Assembly (NCBI GenBank): GCA_963805925.1
Contig: CAWDWB010000003.1
Span: 1,178,001-1,242,000, forward strand
From: CAMPKL01 sp963805925
GTDB taxonomy: Bacteria; Acidobacteriota; Terriglobia; Bryobacterales; UBA6623
Direction of reading: 5' to 3'
Length of the DNA: 64,000 nt
The notes under the pieces were generated by a model. That model was not told the origin of the DNA, searched no databases, and was given only the letters and a program-made list of their open reading frames with translations. A program made the position numbers and the translations under genes. This document shows positions 43,634-50,913 of the stretch, one piece after another (position 1 is the first letter of the stretch; each line of letters starts with the position of its first letter).

Positions 43634-44407
43634 ATGCCTTATCGAATCCGCAGCGCTGCCGCGCCCGTCGTCTTATCCTTGCTTCTGCTCGCCGCTTGCG
43701 GCGGCGGGGCGGATGAGGCCGCCGCGCCCGAAGCCGCGCCGCAGGAGACCTTTCAGGTCGATCCCGCTGTTGCCGCGTCCGTCTCCGGCACCGTTAAATT
43801 CGCTGGCGAAGCGCCCAAGCTCGTGCCCATCAACATGGGCGGCGACGAGGAGTGCAAAAAGGAGCATGACGGCCCGGTCTATCCCGAAACCGTCGTTGTC
43901 AACCCCAACGGCACACTGAAGAACGTTTTTGTGGTCGTGACGGCAGGCCTCGAAGGCAAGACTTTCGAGGTTCCCTCGACGCCGGTTCATATTGACCAGA
44001 AGGGCTGCGTTTACGTCCCGCACGTCGTCGGACTGCAAGTTGGCCAGGAACTTGAGGTCACCAATTCCGATCCGACGCTGCACAACGTCCACCCCTTGCC
44101 GCACGACAATGTCGAGTGGAACAAGTCGCAGGCCGCCGGAGCAAGCCCGATCGAAGAGCCTTTCTCCAAGCCCGAGTTGATGATCCCGGTGAAGTGCAAT
44201 ATCCACCCGTGGATGCGCGCCTACGTCAACGTGGTAGCGCACCCGTTCTTCGCCATCACCGACGAGAACGGCGCCTTCTCGATCACAGGCTTGCCCCCAG
44301 GCGAATACACGCTTGAGGCGGTCCACGAGCGCTTTGGATCGCAGGAGTTTCAGTTCACCGTGGCCGGCGGCGAGAATGCCGCGGCCGAGTTCACCTTCGG
44401 CAACTAG
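43634..44407 (+). CDS. Cupredoxin-like lipoprotein with carboxypeptidase-regulatory domain
   Basis: 257 aa, lipobox LAAC with Cys22. A cupredoxin-like region has His150/His153 (LHNVHPLPHD) and the C188-N-I-H191-P-W-M194 loop, a C-x2-H-x2-M type copper site. A carboxypeptidase-regulatory (CarboxypepD_reg) fold follows with FSITGLPPGEYTLEAVHE. It is 17 bp upstream of ctaB in one operon, so a copper or electron-transfer role alongside cytochrome oxidase biogenesis is a fair inference; the exact function is not established. A TACAAT box lies at 43612-43617. Confidence 0.82.
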   Translation: MPYRIRSAAAPVVLSLLLLAACGGGADEAAAPEAAPQETFQVDPAVAASVSGTVKFAGEAPKLVPINMGGDEECKKEHDGPVYPETVVVNPNGTLKNVFVVVTAGLEGKTFEVPSTPVHIDQKGCVYVPHVVGLQVGQELEVTNSDPTLHNVHPLPHDNVEWNKSQAAGASPIEEPFSKPELMIPVKCNIHPWMRAYVNVVAHPFFAITDENGAFSITGLPPGEYTLEAVHERFGSQEFQFTVAGGENAAAEFTFGN

Positions 44408-44424
44408 CTGTTCGAGCCGCCTAG

Positions 44425-45321
44425 ATGAGACTGGAACCCGAGGCAGCTACGCAAACTCCTGTCGCTGCACCGCCGGCGATCTGGGATTACTTTGAGCTGA
44501 CCAAGCCCAATGTCGTCTGGTTGATCTTGATGTCGACCATGGTCGGCTTCTATGTCGGATCGTCTCAACTCCACGTCGGCCAGCTCATCCATACCGTCCT
44601 GGCCACTGCGCTGCTGGCCGGAGGCTGCGGCGCGCTGAACCAATGGTGGGAGCGCGATCTCGATGCGCGGATGACCCGGACTGAGAACCGTCCTCTGCCG
44701 TCCGGACGCGTTACCGCCAACGGCTCGCTATGGTTCGGCATGGCTGCCTCCGTCGGCGGGGTGCTCTATCTCGCCGCTGCGGTCAACTGGCTCTCAGCGT
44801 TGATCGGCGCACTCACCGTTCTCAGCTACGTGGCCGTCTACACGCCGCTCAAGACCCGCTCTCCACTGGCAACTTTTGTCGGCGCCGTGCCCGGCGCCGC
44901 GCCCCTGCTGCTCGGTTGGGCCGCCGCCCGTAACGTGCTCGGCCTGGAAGCTTGGGTGCTTTTTTTCATCCTCTTCCTGTGGCAGTTCCCGCACTTCTAC
45001 GCCATCGGTTGGCTCTACCGCGAGGAATATCGCCGCGCCGGCGTACAGATGCTGCCCGTCATCGAGAAGGACGGCGCACACACCGGCCGGCACGTGGTGC
45101 TATACGGCTTCAACTTGATTCCCGTCAGCACCGCGCCCTGGATCCTCGGACTCGCCGGCCCAGTCTATGGCGTGGCCGCGATCATCCTCGGATGCTTGTA
45201 CCTCGCGGCCGGCATCAAGATGGCTCGCCAGCGCACCGAGCAACACGCGCGATTGCTGCTGCGTGTCTCCGTCGCCTACCTGCCCCTGCTTTATTTGTTC
45301 TTGATTGCGGACAAGGTCTAG
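44425..45321 (+). CDS. ctaB: Protoheme IX farnesyltransferase
   Basis: 298 aa integral membrane prenyltransferase making haem O from haem B and farnesyl diphosphate for cytochrome oxidases. The first prenyl-diphosphate site is NQWWERDLDARMTRTENRPL, and YTPLKTRSPLATFVGAVPGA the second conserved segment. Seven to nine hydrophobic helices. Follows the cupredoxin-like lipoprotein gene; converges with xth at 7 bp. Confidence 0.96.
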   Translation: MRLEPEAATQTPVAAPPAIWDYFELTKPNVVWLILMSTMVGFYVGSSQLHVGQLIHTVLATALLAGGCGALNQWWERDLDARMTRTENRPLPSGRVTANGSLWFGMAASVGGVLYLAAAVNWLSALIGALTVLSYVAVYTPLKTRSPLATFVGAVPGAAPLLLGWAAARNVLGLEAWVLFFILFLWQFPHFYAIGWLYREEYRRAGVQMLPVIEKDGAHTGRHVVLYGFNLIPVSTAPWILGLAGPVYGVAAIILGCLYLAAGIKMARQRTEQHARLLLRVSVAYLPLLYLFLIADKV

Positions 45322-45328
45322 GCAGCGC

Positions 45329-46102
45329 CTACTCGATGTCCATCATTACCGGCGCGTGATCCGACGCCGTGAGTTCGCCCTTCTTCTTGCGGTACTCGCG
45401 GTCGATCTCCACGCTCTTCACCCGCGACAGCAAAGGCGGCGTGGCCAGCAGAAAATCAATCCGCAAGCCCATCCCGCGGTGGAACGCTCCGCCCCGGTAA
45501 TCCCACCACGAGAAGGCCTTCACGTCCGGGTTCCGTTCGCGGTAAACGTCCAGATACCCGCACTCCAGGATCGCCCTATAGAGCTCACGCTCCGCATCCG
45601 TGTGGAAAATCTTCCCCGCGTGCGACTTCTCGTTCCAGGAATCCAGCGGCGCGGGACAAATATTGAAATCCCCGCACAACACCGCGGGCTTCGCCGGGTC
45701 CAGCGTCGCGGCGACGTGCGCCCGCAAGGACTCCAGCCAAGCCAGCTTCTTCGGGTAGTCCTCGTGCTCCACGGACTTGCCGTTCGGCACATAGACCGTC
45801 GTGAAGTTCACTCCGTCGACCTCGGCCGTAATCAGTCGCGAGCCGAACTCTTCCTCGCCCGGCAATCCGCGCTCGCAAGCGCCAATTTCAGCCCGGCTCA
45901 GAATCGCCACGCCGTTCCAAGCCTTCTGCCCGTGAGTCACGGCCCTATAGCCCGCTGCCTCAAAATCGAGATGCGGAAACTGCTCATCTTCGAGCTTCAA
46001 CTCCTGCAATCCGACGACGTCCGGCTTCCGCTCCTCCAACCAGTGGAGGACGAAATCCATCCGCGCACGAAGACCGTTGACGTTCCAAGTAGCAAGCCGC
46101 AC
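45329..46102 (-). CDS. xth: Exodeoxyribonuclease III (AP endonuclease)
   Basis: 257 aa, GTG start reading MRLATWNVNGLRAR. Exonuclease-endonuclease-phosphatase fold with the metal Glu in GLQELKLED, the conserved YVPNGK loop, CGDFNICP and the C-terminal SDHAPV histidine. Acts in base-excision repair at abasic sites. A TGTAAT box lies 8 nt upstream of the GTG. Converges with ctaB. Confidence 0.95.
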   Translation of the reverse strand: MRLATWNVNGLRARMDFVLHWLEERKPDVVGLQELKLEDEQFPHLDFEAAGYRAVTHGQKAWNGVAILSRAEIGACERGLPGEEEFGSRLITAEVDGVNFTTVYVPNGKSVEHEDYPKKLAWLESLRAHVAATLDPAKPAVLCGDFNICPAPLDSWNEKSHAGKIFHTDAERELYRAILECGYLDVYRERNPDVKAFSWWDYRGGAFHRGMGLRIDFLLATPPLLSRVKSVEIDREYRKKKGELTASDHAPVMMDIE

Positions 46103-46110
46103 AGCCCACC

Positions 46111-46116
46111 ATTACA
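46111..46116 (-). promoter_or_regulatory. Candidate -10 box (TGTAAT) for xth, leaderless spacing
   Basis: On the minus strand TGTAAT is followed by GGTGGGCT and the GTG at 46102. GGTGGG is not a good Shine-Dalgarno match. Confidence 0.35.
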
Positions 46117-46152
46117 ACACTTCGGAACCCTAAATGAGCCTATGGCCGTCCA

Positions 46153-46171
46153 GCTCAATACGCATCGACCG
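46153..46171 (+). repeat. 19-bp motif shared with 53232-53250
   Basis: GCTCAATACGCATCGACCG here and GCTCAATGCGTATCGACCG at 53232 differ at 2 of 19 positions. Both lie in intergenic tracts next to GC-rich palindromic sequence, suggesting an interspersed extragenic repeat. Confidence 0.45.
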
Positions 46172-46315
46172 TCGCAACAGAGCCGCGACCGTGAGGGAGC
46201 GTCTGCCGCCCGCCAAGGCGGCCCGAAGCGAACAATGTATGGCCGCGTTTCAACCCAGCCCGGCGCGGGCCGCGCTACAATCCTGCCAGCACCGTTTGCC
46301 GAGGAGGCCGCCCGC

Positions 46316-47209
46316 ATGAAACGCCGAGACTTTCTTGCCCTGTCCGCAACTGCTCTGACCGTCCCACGCGCCTTCGCCGCCAGACCCGACGTCAGCGGCG
46401 TCAAGTCACGTCCGACGCCCAAGTGGGAAATCCTCTACAAGTCGCCCCATGCGAAGCCCAACGGGCTCGACATCCAGCCCGATGGCTTATGGGTGCTCGA
46501 CCAAGGCGCCGAGAACTGGATGTCTCTGGTCAACCCGGCCGACGGCAAACTCATCCGCGAGTTCCAAGCCGAGGTCGACGCCGGCAGCGGTCTCACCGTC
46601 GACGAAGACGGCGTGATGTGGATCTCCTCCACCTATGGCAACATGATCGTCGCCTGCGACTCCCACAGCGGCAAGACCATCGCCAAATACTGGACGCCCG
46701 GCGCCGGCCGCATCTATCAGATGAAGGGCGACGCGCCCGGGCGCGGCAGCAAGTTGAAGCCCGCCTATCCTTCTCCTCCTAGCCCGGGCGGCGCCGCCCC
46801 GCGCGCCGGCGCCCAACTCCCTTACGGTCAGTTTTCGCTCGAAACCAAGCAAGGCGCCGGAGGTACCGGCGCCCACGGCATCGTCTCCAAGGACGGCCTT
46901 GTCTACGTCGCCGTCCCGCCCGCCCGGCAGCTGTTCGTCATCGACAAGAAGACCTGGATCATCCAGGATTCCTGGCCCCTGCCCGGCAACCGCCCCCACG
47001 GGCTGACCTGGGACGAGAATCGCGAAACCCTGTGGAACGCCGACTCCAATCTCAACGCCTTCTTCCGCCTCAACTCCAAAACCGGCCGCATCACCGAGAA
47101 GGTCCAGCTACCCGATGACTCGCCCGTCATCCACGGCGCCGCACTGCACGACGGCTACATGATCTGTTGCGACGACGTCGGCTGGATCTGGCGCTTCAAG
47201 ATGGCCTAG
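46316..47209 (+). CDS. Tat-exported beta-propeller (SMP-30/NHL-like) protein
   Basis: 297 aa from the ATG at 46316, preceded by GAGGAGG; the longer open frame upstream runs antisense to xth and is rejected. Twin-arginine signal MKRRDFLALSATALTVP. Repeated strand motifs such as NGLDIQPDGLWVLDQ, TVDEDGVMWISST, HGIVSKDGLVYVAVP and HGLTWDENRETLWN mark a six-bladed propeller. Known relatives are gluconolactonase/SMP-30, streptogramin lyase or PQQ-type proteins; catalytic residues were not verified. 14 bp upstream of the next oxidoreductase, which is also Tat-exported: likely one operon. Confidence 0.78.
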   Translation: MKRRDFLALSATALTVPRAFAARPDVSGVKSRPTPKWEILYKSPHAKPNGLDIQPDGLWVLDQGAENWMSLVNPADGKLIREFQAEVDAGSGLTVDEDGVMWISSTYGNMIVACDSHSGKTIAKYWTPGAGRIYQMKGDAPGRGSKLKPAYPSPPSPGGAAPRAGAQLPYGQFSLETKQGAGGTGAHGIVSKDGLVYVAVPPARQLFVIDKKTWIIQDSWPLPGNRPHGLTWDENRETLWNADSNLNAFFRLNSKTGRITEKVQLPDDSPVIHGAALHDGYMICCDDVGWIWRFKMA

Positions 47210-47223
47210 GAAGAGGACGACTC

Positions 47224-48534
47224 ATGCCCAGCACGCCTAACCGTAGACAGTTCCTTTCCGCCGTCGGCGCCGGCCTCTCCCTCGCTGCCGCAGCGTCCGC
47301 ACAAGAGACCGATGCGCTCGACGTCGTGCGCATCGGCATCGTCGGCGCCGGCTCACGAGGCCGTGGGGATCTCGCCAACTTCTTAAAGCTCGAAGGCGTC
47401 GAGGTGCGCGCCGTCTGCGACATCGTCGAAAACAATGCCGCGCTCGCGCAAAAGATGGTGACCGACTCCGGCCGGCCGTCCCCGCAGCTCTACACGCGCG
47501 GCGATACCGACTACAAGCGGCTGTGCGAACGCGACGATCTCGACCTTGTCTTCACCGCGACCCCTTGGGAATGGCATACGCCGATCTCAGTGGAAGTGAT
47601 GAACAGCGGCAAACACGCCGTGAGCGAGGTACCGATCGCCGTCACGCTCGACGAGTGTTGGGAGCTCGTCGAGACTGCAGAGCGAACCGGCCGCTATTGC
47701 GTGCAACTTGAGAACTGCAACTACGACCGCGTCGAGCTGATGGTGCTCAACATGGTGCGCCAGAACGTGCTCGGCGAACTCGTCCACGCACGTTGCGGAT
47801 ACCTGCACGATCTTCGCGCCGGCAAATTCAGCCAGCGTGCGGGCCGCAAGCTCTGGCGCCTCGATCATTCCATCCGGCGCAACGGCGATTTATACCCGAC
47901 GCACGGCCTAGGCCCTGTGGCGCAGTGCCTCAACATCAACCGCGGCAACCAGTTCGACCACATGGTCTCGATCGGTTCAAAGACGCAGGGATTGCACGAG
48001 TATGCCGTCGCCGAGTTCGGCGCCGACAGCCCGCAAGCGAAACTCGACTTCGCTCTCAGTGACGTCGTCACTTCGCTCATCCGCACGCGCGCCGGCCAAA
48101 CCGTCGTCCTTACCCACGACACCAATACCGCCCGCCCTTACAGCCGCGATTTCACGATTCAGGGCGCCAAGGGCATCGTCCAGAAGTACCCCGAGCCGCT
48201 CATCTACCTCGACGGGAGAAGCCCGCAAGACGAGTGGGAAGACCTCATCGCAACCTACGCCGAGCAATACGAACATCCGCTATGGCGCGCCTTGGAGCAG
48301 CGAGCACAGGGCTCGGGCCACGGCGGCATGGACTTTGTGCAAACCTACCGGCTCATCTATTGCCTGCGCAACGGCCAGCCGCTGGACATCGACGTCTACG
48401 ACGGGGCCGCTTTGTGCGCCGTCTCGGAACTCAGTGAACGTTCCATCGCTCAAAGGAGCAAGACGATGGACTTCCCCGACTTCACTCGCGGCCAGTGGAT
48501 CAACCGCCCGCCCGTCGGCATCGCCACGGCCTAG
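47224..48534 (+). CDS. Tat-exported Gfo/Idh/MocA oxidoreductase, GH109-like
   Basis: 436 aa from the ATG at 47224, with AGAGGA upstream. Twin-arginine-type leader NRRQFLSAVGAGLSLAAAA, then RIGIVGAGSRGRGDLANF (NAD-binding) and SEVPIAVTLDECWELVE, close to GH109 alpha-N-acetylgalactosaminidases, which keep NAD tightly bound and cleave glycosides by an oxidation-elimination mechanism. GH109 assignment is by motif resemblance (HTPISVEVMNSGKH, DRVELMVLNMVRQN). It probably attacks N-acetylated glycans in the periplasm. Pairs with the preceding propeller gene. Confidence 0.82.
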   Translation: MPSTPNRRQFLSAVGAGLSLAAAASAQETDALDVVRIGIVGAGSRGRGDLANFLKLEGVEVRAVCDIVENNAALAQKMVTDSGRPSPQLYTRGDTDYKRLCERDDLDLVFTATPWEWHTPISVEVMNSGKHAVSEVPIAVTLDECWELVETAERTGRYCVQLENCNYDRVELMVLNMVRQNVLGELVHARCGYLHDLRAGKFSQRAGRKLWRLDHSIRRNGDLYPTHGLGPVAQCLNINRGNQFDHMVSIGSKTQGLHEYAVAEFGADSPQAKLDFALSDVVTSLIRTRAGQTVVLTHDTNTARPYSRDFTIQGAKGIVQKYPEPLIYLDGRSPQDEWEDLIATYAEQYEHPLWRALEQRAQGSGHGGMDFVQTYRLIYCLRNGQPLDIDVYDGAALCAVSELSERSIAQRSKTMDFPDFTRGQWINRPPVGIATA

Positions 48535-48537
48535 CGC

Positions 48538-50163
48538 CTACTCCGTCGTCGCCCCGCCCCACATGCGCTGCACGAGCACGTCGTACCCAGGGTGAGCCCG
48601 CAACTCATCGAAAAAGGGTTGCACCCTGATGCACATTTCGAGAAGAGCGGGCTCGTGCCTCTCCCACGCGCGACCCAGACAAGAGACCGCTTCGGCTGTC
48701 TCTCCCCAGCTCATGGCGCTAATCGCTTCCCAGGTCGCTTCCTTGATCTGCCCGGCCGTCTCCAATGACTTGCGGAACTGTTTGCGCCGCCCCAGGCGTG
48801 CGAGGACGGCTGCCGTCATCACGCGGTCCGTCGCCAACGTCTCAAGCGCTGCCTCGCCATTGCCCGACTCCAGGTAAGCAAGCCCAAGAAAAACCCGACA
48901 CCAGCGTGCGTTGGGCGACATCTGGAGCGCTCGATCTAGATACGCGATAGCCGCCTCATACTCGCCCCGCATGTAATGGATCCGCCCTGCGTCCTGCACG
49001 ACCGTGGCGGCGAGCGGATCGAGTTGCAACGCGATCTCGATTTCTGCGAGCGCCTCGTCGGGGCGCCCCATATTCGCCAAGATCATCGCGAGCCAGTGCC
49101 GCGCTCGTGAGTCGTTTGGGTTGAGGCCCAGTGTCTTGCGAAAGCTATTCTCCGCCTCTTTGAATTCCCAAGCGCCGGCGTGCAGCAGGCCCAGAGAGCT
49201 GTGGACTTCCGAAAAGTTCGGGTCCGATTCGAGCGCCCGGAATAACGCCTGCTCGGCCCGTCGGCGGGCATCTTCAAACGGTCGGCCGCCGTAGACCCAT
49301 CGAAAAACCCAGCAATCCGCCAACGCCGCATAGCCAGGAGCGAAATCCGGATTCTTGGCGACGACATATTCGAAACACTCCGTTGCAAGCCGAAGCCCCT
49401 CTTCCGTTCTTTGATTCCAATAGAAGCGTCCTCTGAGGTAGCGTTCGTAGCTAATCTCATCGACCTGGCCCGACCGGCGCTGACGCCCATCTTCCGCAAG
49501 CTGTAACTGAAGCACCGCCGCGATCTCTTGTGCCAACTCGTCCTGAAGCCTAATCGCGTCGTTTTCGATGGAGCGATCAAACCGATCGGACCACAGATGC
49601 AGTCCATCTTCGACTTGGATCAATTGCGCGACGACCCTCAACTTGCGTCCCGAACGCCTCAGACTGCCCTCGAGCACTGTCGATACTCCAAGACGCCTTC
49701 CGACTTCCCGAACATCCGCGGACTTTCCTTTGAAGTAGAACGCGGACGTGCGAGCAACAATGCGTAGGCCCGGAATGCGCCCGAGCGCGACAATCAGCTC
49801 TTCCGTCAAGCCGTCGCTCAAGACTTCCCCTTCGGCGTCTCGTGTTAGGTTCGCGAACGGCAATACGGCCAGGGAAGTCCCGGCGCTCTTCGGCTTCCCG
49901 GTCGGGCTCGGTCGCCCGCCCTTCTTTAGCTCGGTGCGGCCGTCCCTCCAGCGATCGAGTTCGTCTCGATAGGCGTGGATGGAGCCCAACTTCTCGTGCT
50001 TCTGCCGCCGCACCGGAAGTCGTTCAAGAGCTTCCCAACGCTGAGCAGTCCGGACGGAAACCGCCAAGTAGGAAGCAACTTCTTTCCAGGAATTGAGTCT
50101 TCCCGTTCCGTCCTCGGATAGTTCCTCCGGTACGGCCGGAATCTCCCCTCGCAAACGGCCCAT
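48538..50163 (-). CDS. HTH-TolB_N-TPR regulator
   Basis: 541 aa. The N-terminal 65 residues form a MerR/excisionase-type helix-turn-helix (GRLNSWKEVASYLAVSVRTAQRWE). Next comes a FlgO/TolB-N-type domain at about 95-230 (SLAVLPFANLTRDAEGEVLSDGLTEELIV), then tetratricopeptide repeats from about 260 to 500 (AENSFRKTLGLNPNDSRARH, AIAYLDRALQMSPNAR). No transmembrane helix is evident, unlike CadC. Probably a transcription regulator whose TPR part senses a protein. Divergent from the secreted protein gene at 50287. Confidence 0.85.
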   Translation of the reverse strand: MGRLRGEIPAVPEELSEDGTGRLNSWKEVASYLAVSVRTAQRWEALERLPVRRQKHEKLGSIHAYRDELDRWRDGRTELKKGGRPSPTGKPKSAGTSLAVLPFANLTRDAEGEVLSDGLTEELIVALGRIPGLRIVARTSAFYFKGKSADVREVGRRLGVSTVLEGSLRRSGRKLRVVAQLIQVEDGLHLWSDRFDRSIENDAIRLQDELAQEIAAVLQLQLAEDGRQRRSGQVDEISYERYLRGRFYWNQRTEEGLRLATECFEYVVAKNPDFAPGYAALADCWVFRWVYGGRPFEDARRRAEQALFRALESDPNFSEVHSSLGLLHAGAWEFKEAENSFRKTLGLNPNDSRARHWLAMILANMGRPDEALAEIEIALQLDPLAATVVQDAGRIHYMRGEYEAAIAYLDRALQMSPNARWCRVFLGLAYLESGNGEAALETLATDRVMTAAVLARLGRRKQFRKSLETAGQIKEATWEAISAMSWGETAEAVSCLGRAWERHEPALLEMCIRVQPFFDELRAHPGYDVLVQRMWGGATTE

Positions 50164-50171
50164 CGCGCGGC

Positions 50172-50177
50172 ATTATA
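50172..50177 (-). promoter_or_regulatory. Perfect -10 box (TATAAT) of a leaderless promoter
   Basis: On the minus strand TATAAT is followed by GCCGCGCG and the ATG at 50163. Only 8 nt separate box and start codon; no Shine-Dalgarno sequence. Best example of the leaderless pattern in this window. A repeated TTGGCG sequence lies upstream but at poor -35 spacing. Confidence 0.6.
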
Positions 50178-50286
50178 GCGACACGCCACGCCAAAGTACG
50201 CCAAGAGGCAAATGTCGCTCATTGTCAGTTGCCAACGCTCCCTTCACCTCATACGCTCGGACCGAGAGTCCTGGAGGAGGGCAACA

Positions 50287-50865
50287 ATGCAAGATCCAAC
50301 AACCCGTAATCGATTCCGTCTCGCCGCCCTCGGCGTCATCTTGCTGCTGCTCGCGGCAATACCGGCCGCTTCACAACGGGATCCTCAGTACCATTCACCC
50401 GTCGGGACCTGGTATCTGGCGCTCGACGCAACGCCTTTCGGCGCCGTAGGCGCCGTGCTCTCGGGTTTGGCGACTTTCCACGACGATGGAACGTTTCTGC
50501 TAGCCGACGCGGGCGACTTTGGGCAAGCCGGATTCACCGGCAAACACTCTCCACAGTTCGGCGCGTGGAGCAGTGTGCATGATCTCCGCCTCCTTGGCCG
50601 CTCCTTTCGAGCCACAAGTCTCTTCCTTGAGGCAAATCTGGATGGCCAGGTCTTGAACTGGCAGCGCGTCGATCTAGAGCTGACAGTCAGCCAGGACGGA
50701 ATGACAATGACCGGGACCGCTAACGTGACGTTGCTGCCTTGCGACGACACCCTGCCCCTGCCGTCAGCCCTGACTTGTCCGGACCCCATCGCCAACGCCA
50801 GTCAGTTCGTTCCGGGCGCGCCAGCGCCCTTGCCCGTGACGTTCAGCCGACTATTCGCCAACTAG
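50287..50865 (+). CDS. Secreted protein of unknown function
   Basis: 192 aa from the ATG at 50287, preceded by GGAGGAG. Signal peptide with core LAALGVILLLLAAIPAAS. The mature part is beta-rich: GTWYLALDATPFGA and AVLSGLATFHDDGTFLLADAGDFG, with two Cys (CDDTLPLPSALTC) near the end that may form a disulfide. The wording is reminiscent of secreted lipocalin-like or GTWxL domains found in bacteria, but no family is recognised. Divergent from the HTH-TolB_N-TPR regulator, 123 bp away, which may control it. Confidence 0.65.
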   Translation: MQDPTTRNRFRLAALGVILLLLAAIPAASQRDPQYHSPVGTWYLALDATPFGAVGAVLSGLATFHDDGTFLLADAGDFGQAGFTGKHSPQFGAWSSVHDLRLLGRSFRATSLFLEANLDGQVLNWQRVDLELTVSQDGMTMTGTANVTLLPCDDTLPLPSALTCPDPIANASQFVPGAPAPLPVTFSRLFAN

Positions 50866-50913
50866 GCCTTGCAATGCTCCAGAGAGAACTCGTCGTCCGT
50901 CCGAGGACGCCCG

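Noticed and set aside
45305..46315. N-terminal 337-residue extension of the propeller gene
   Set aside because: It is antisense to xth; the Tat signal and GAGGAGG site fix the start at 46316.
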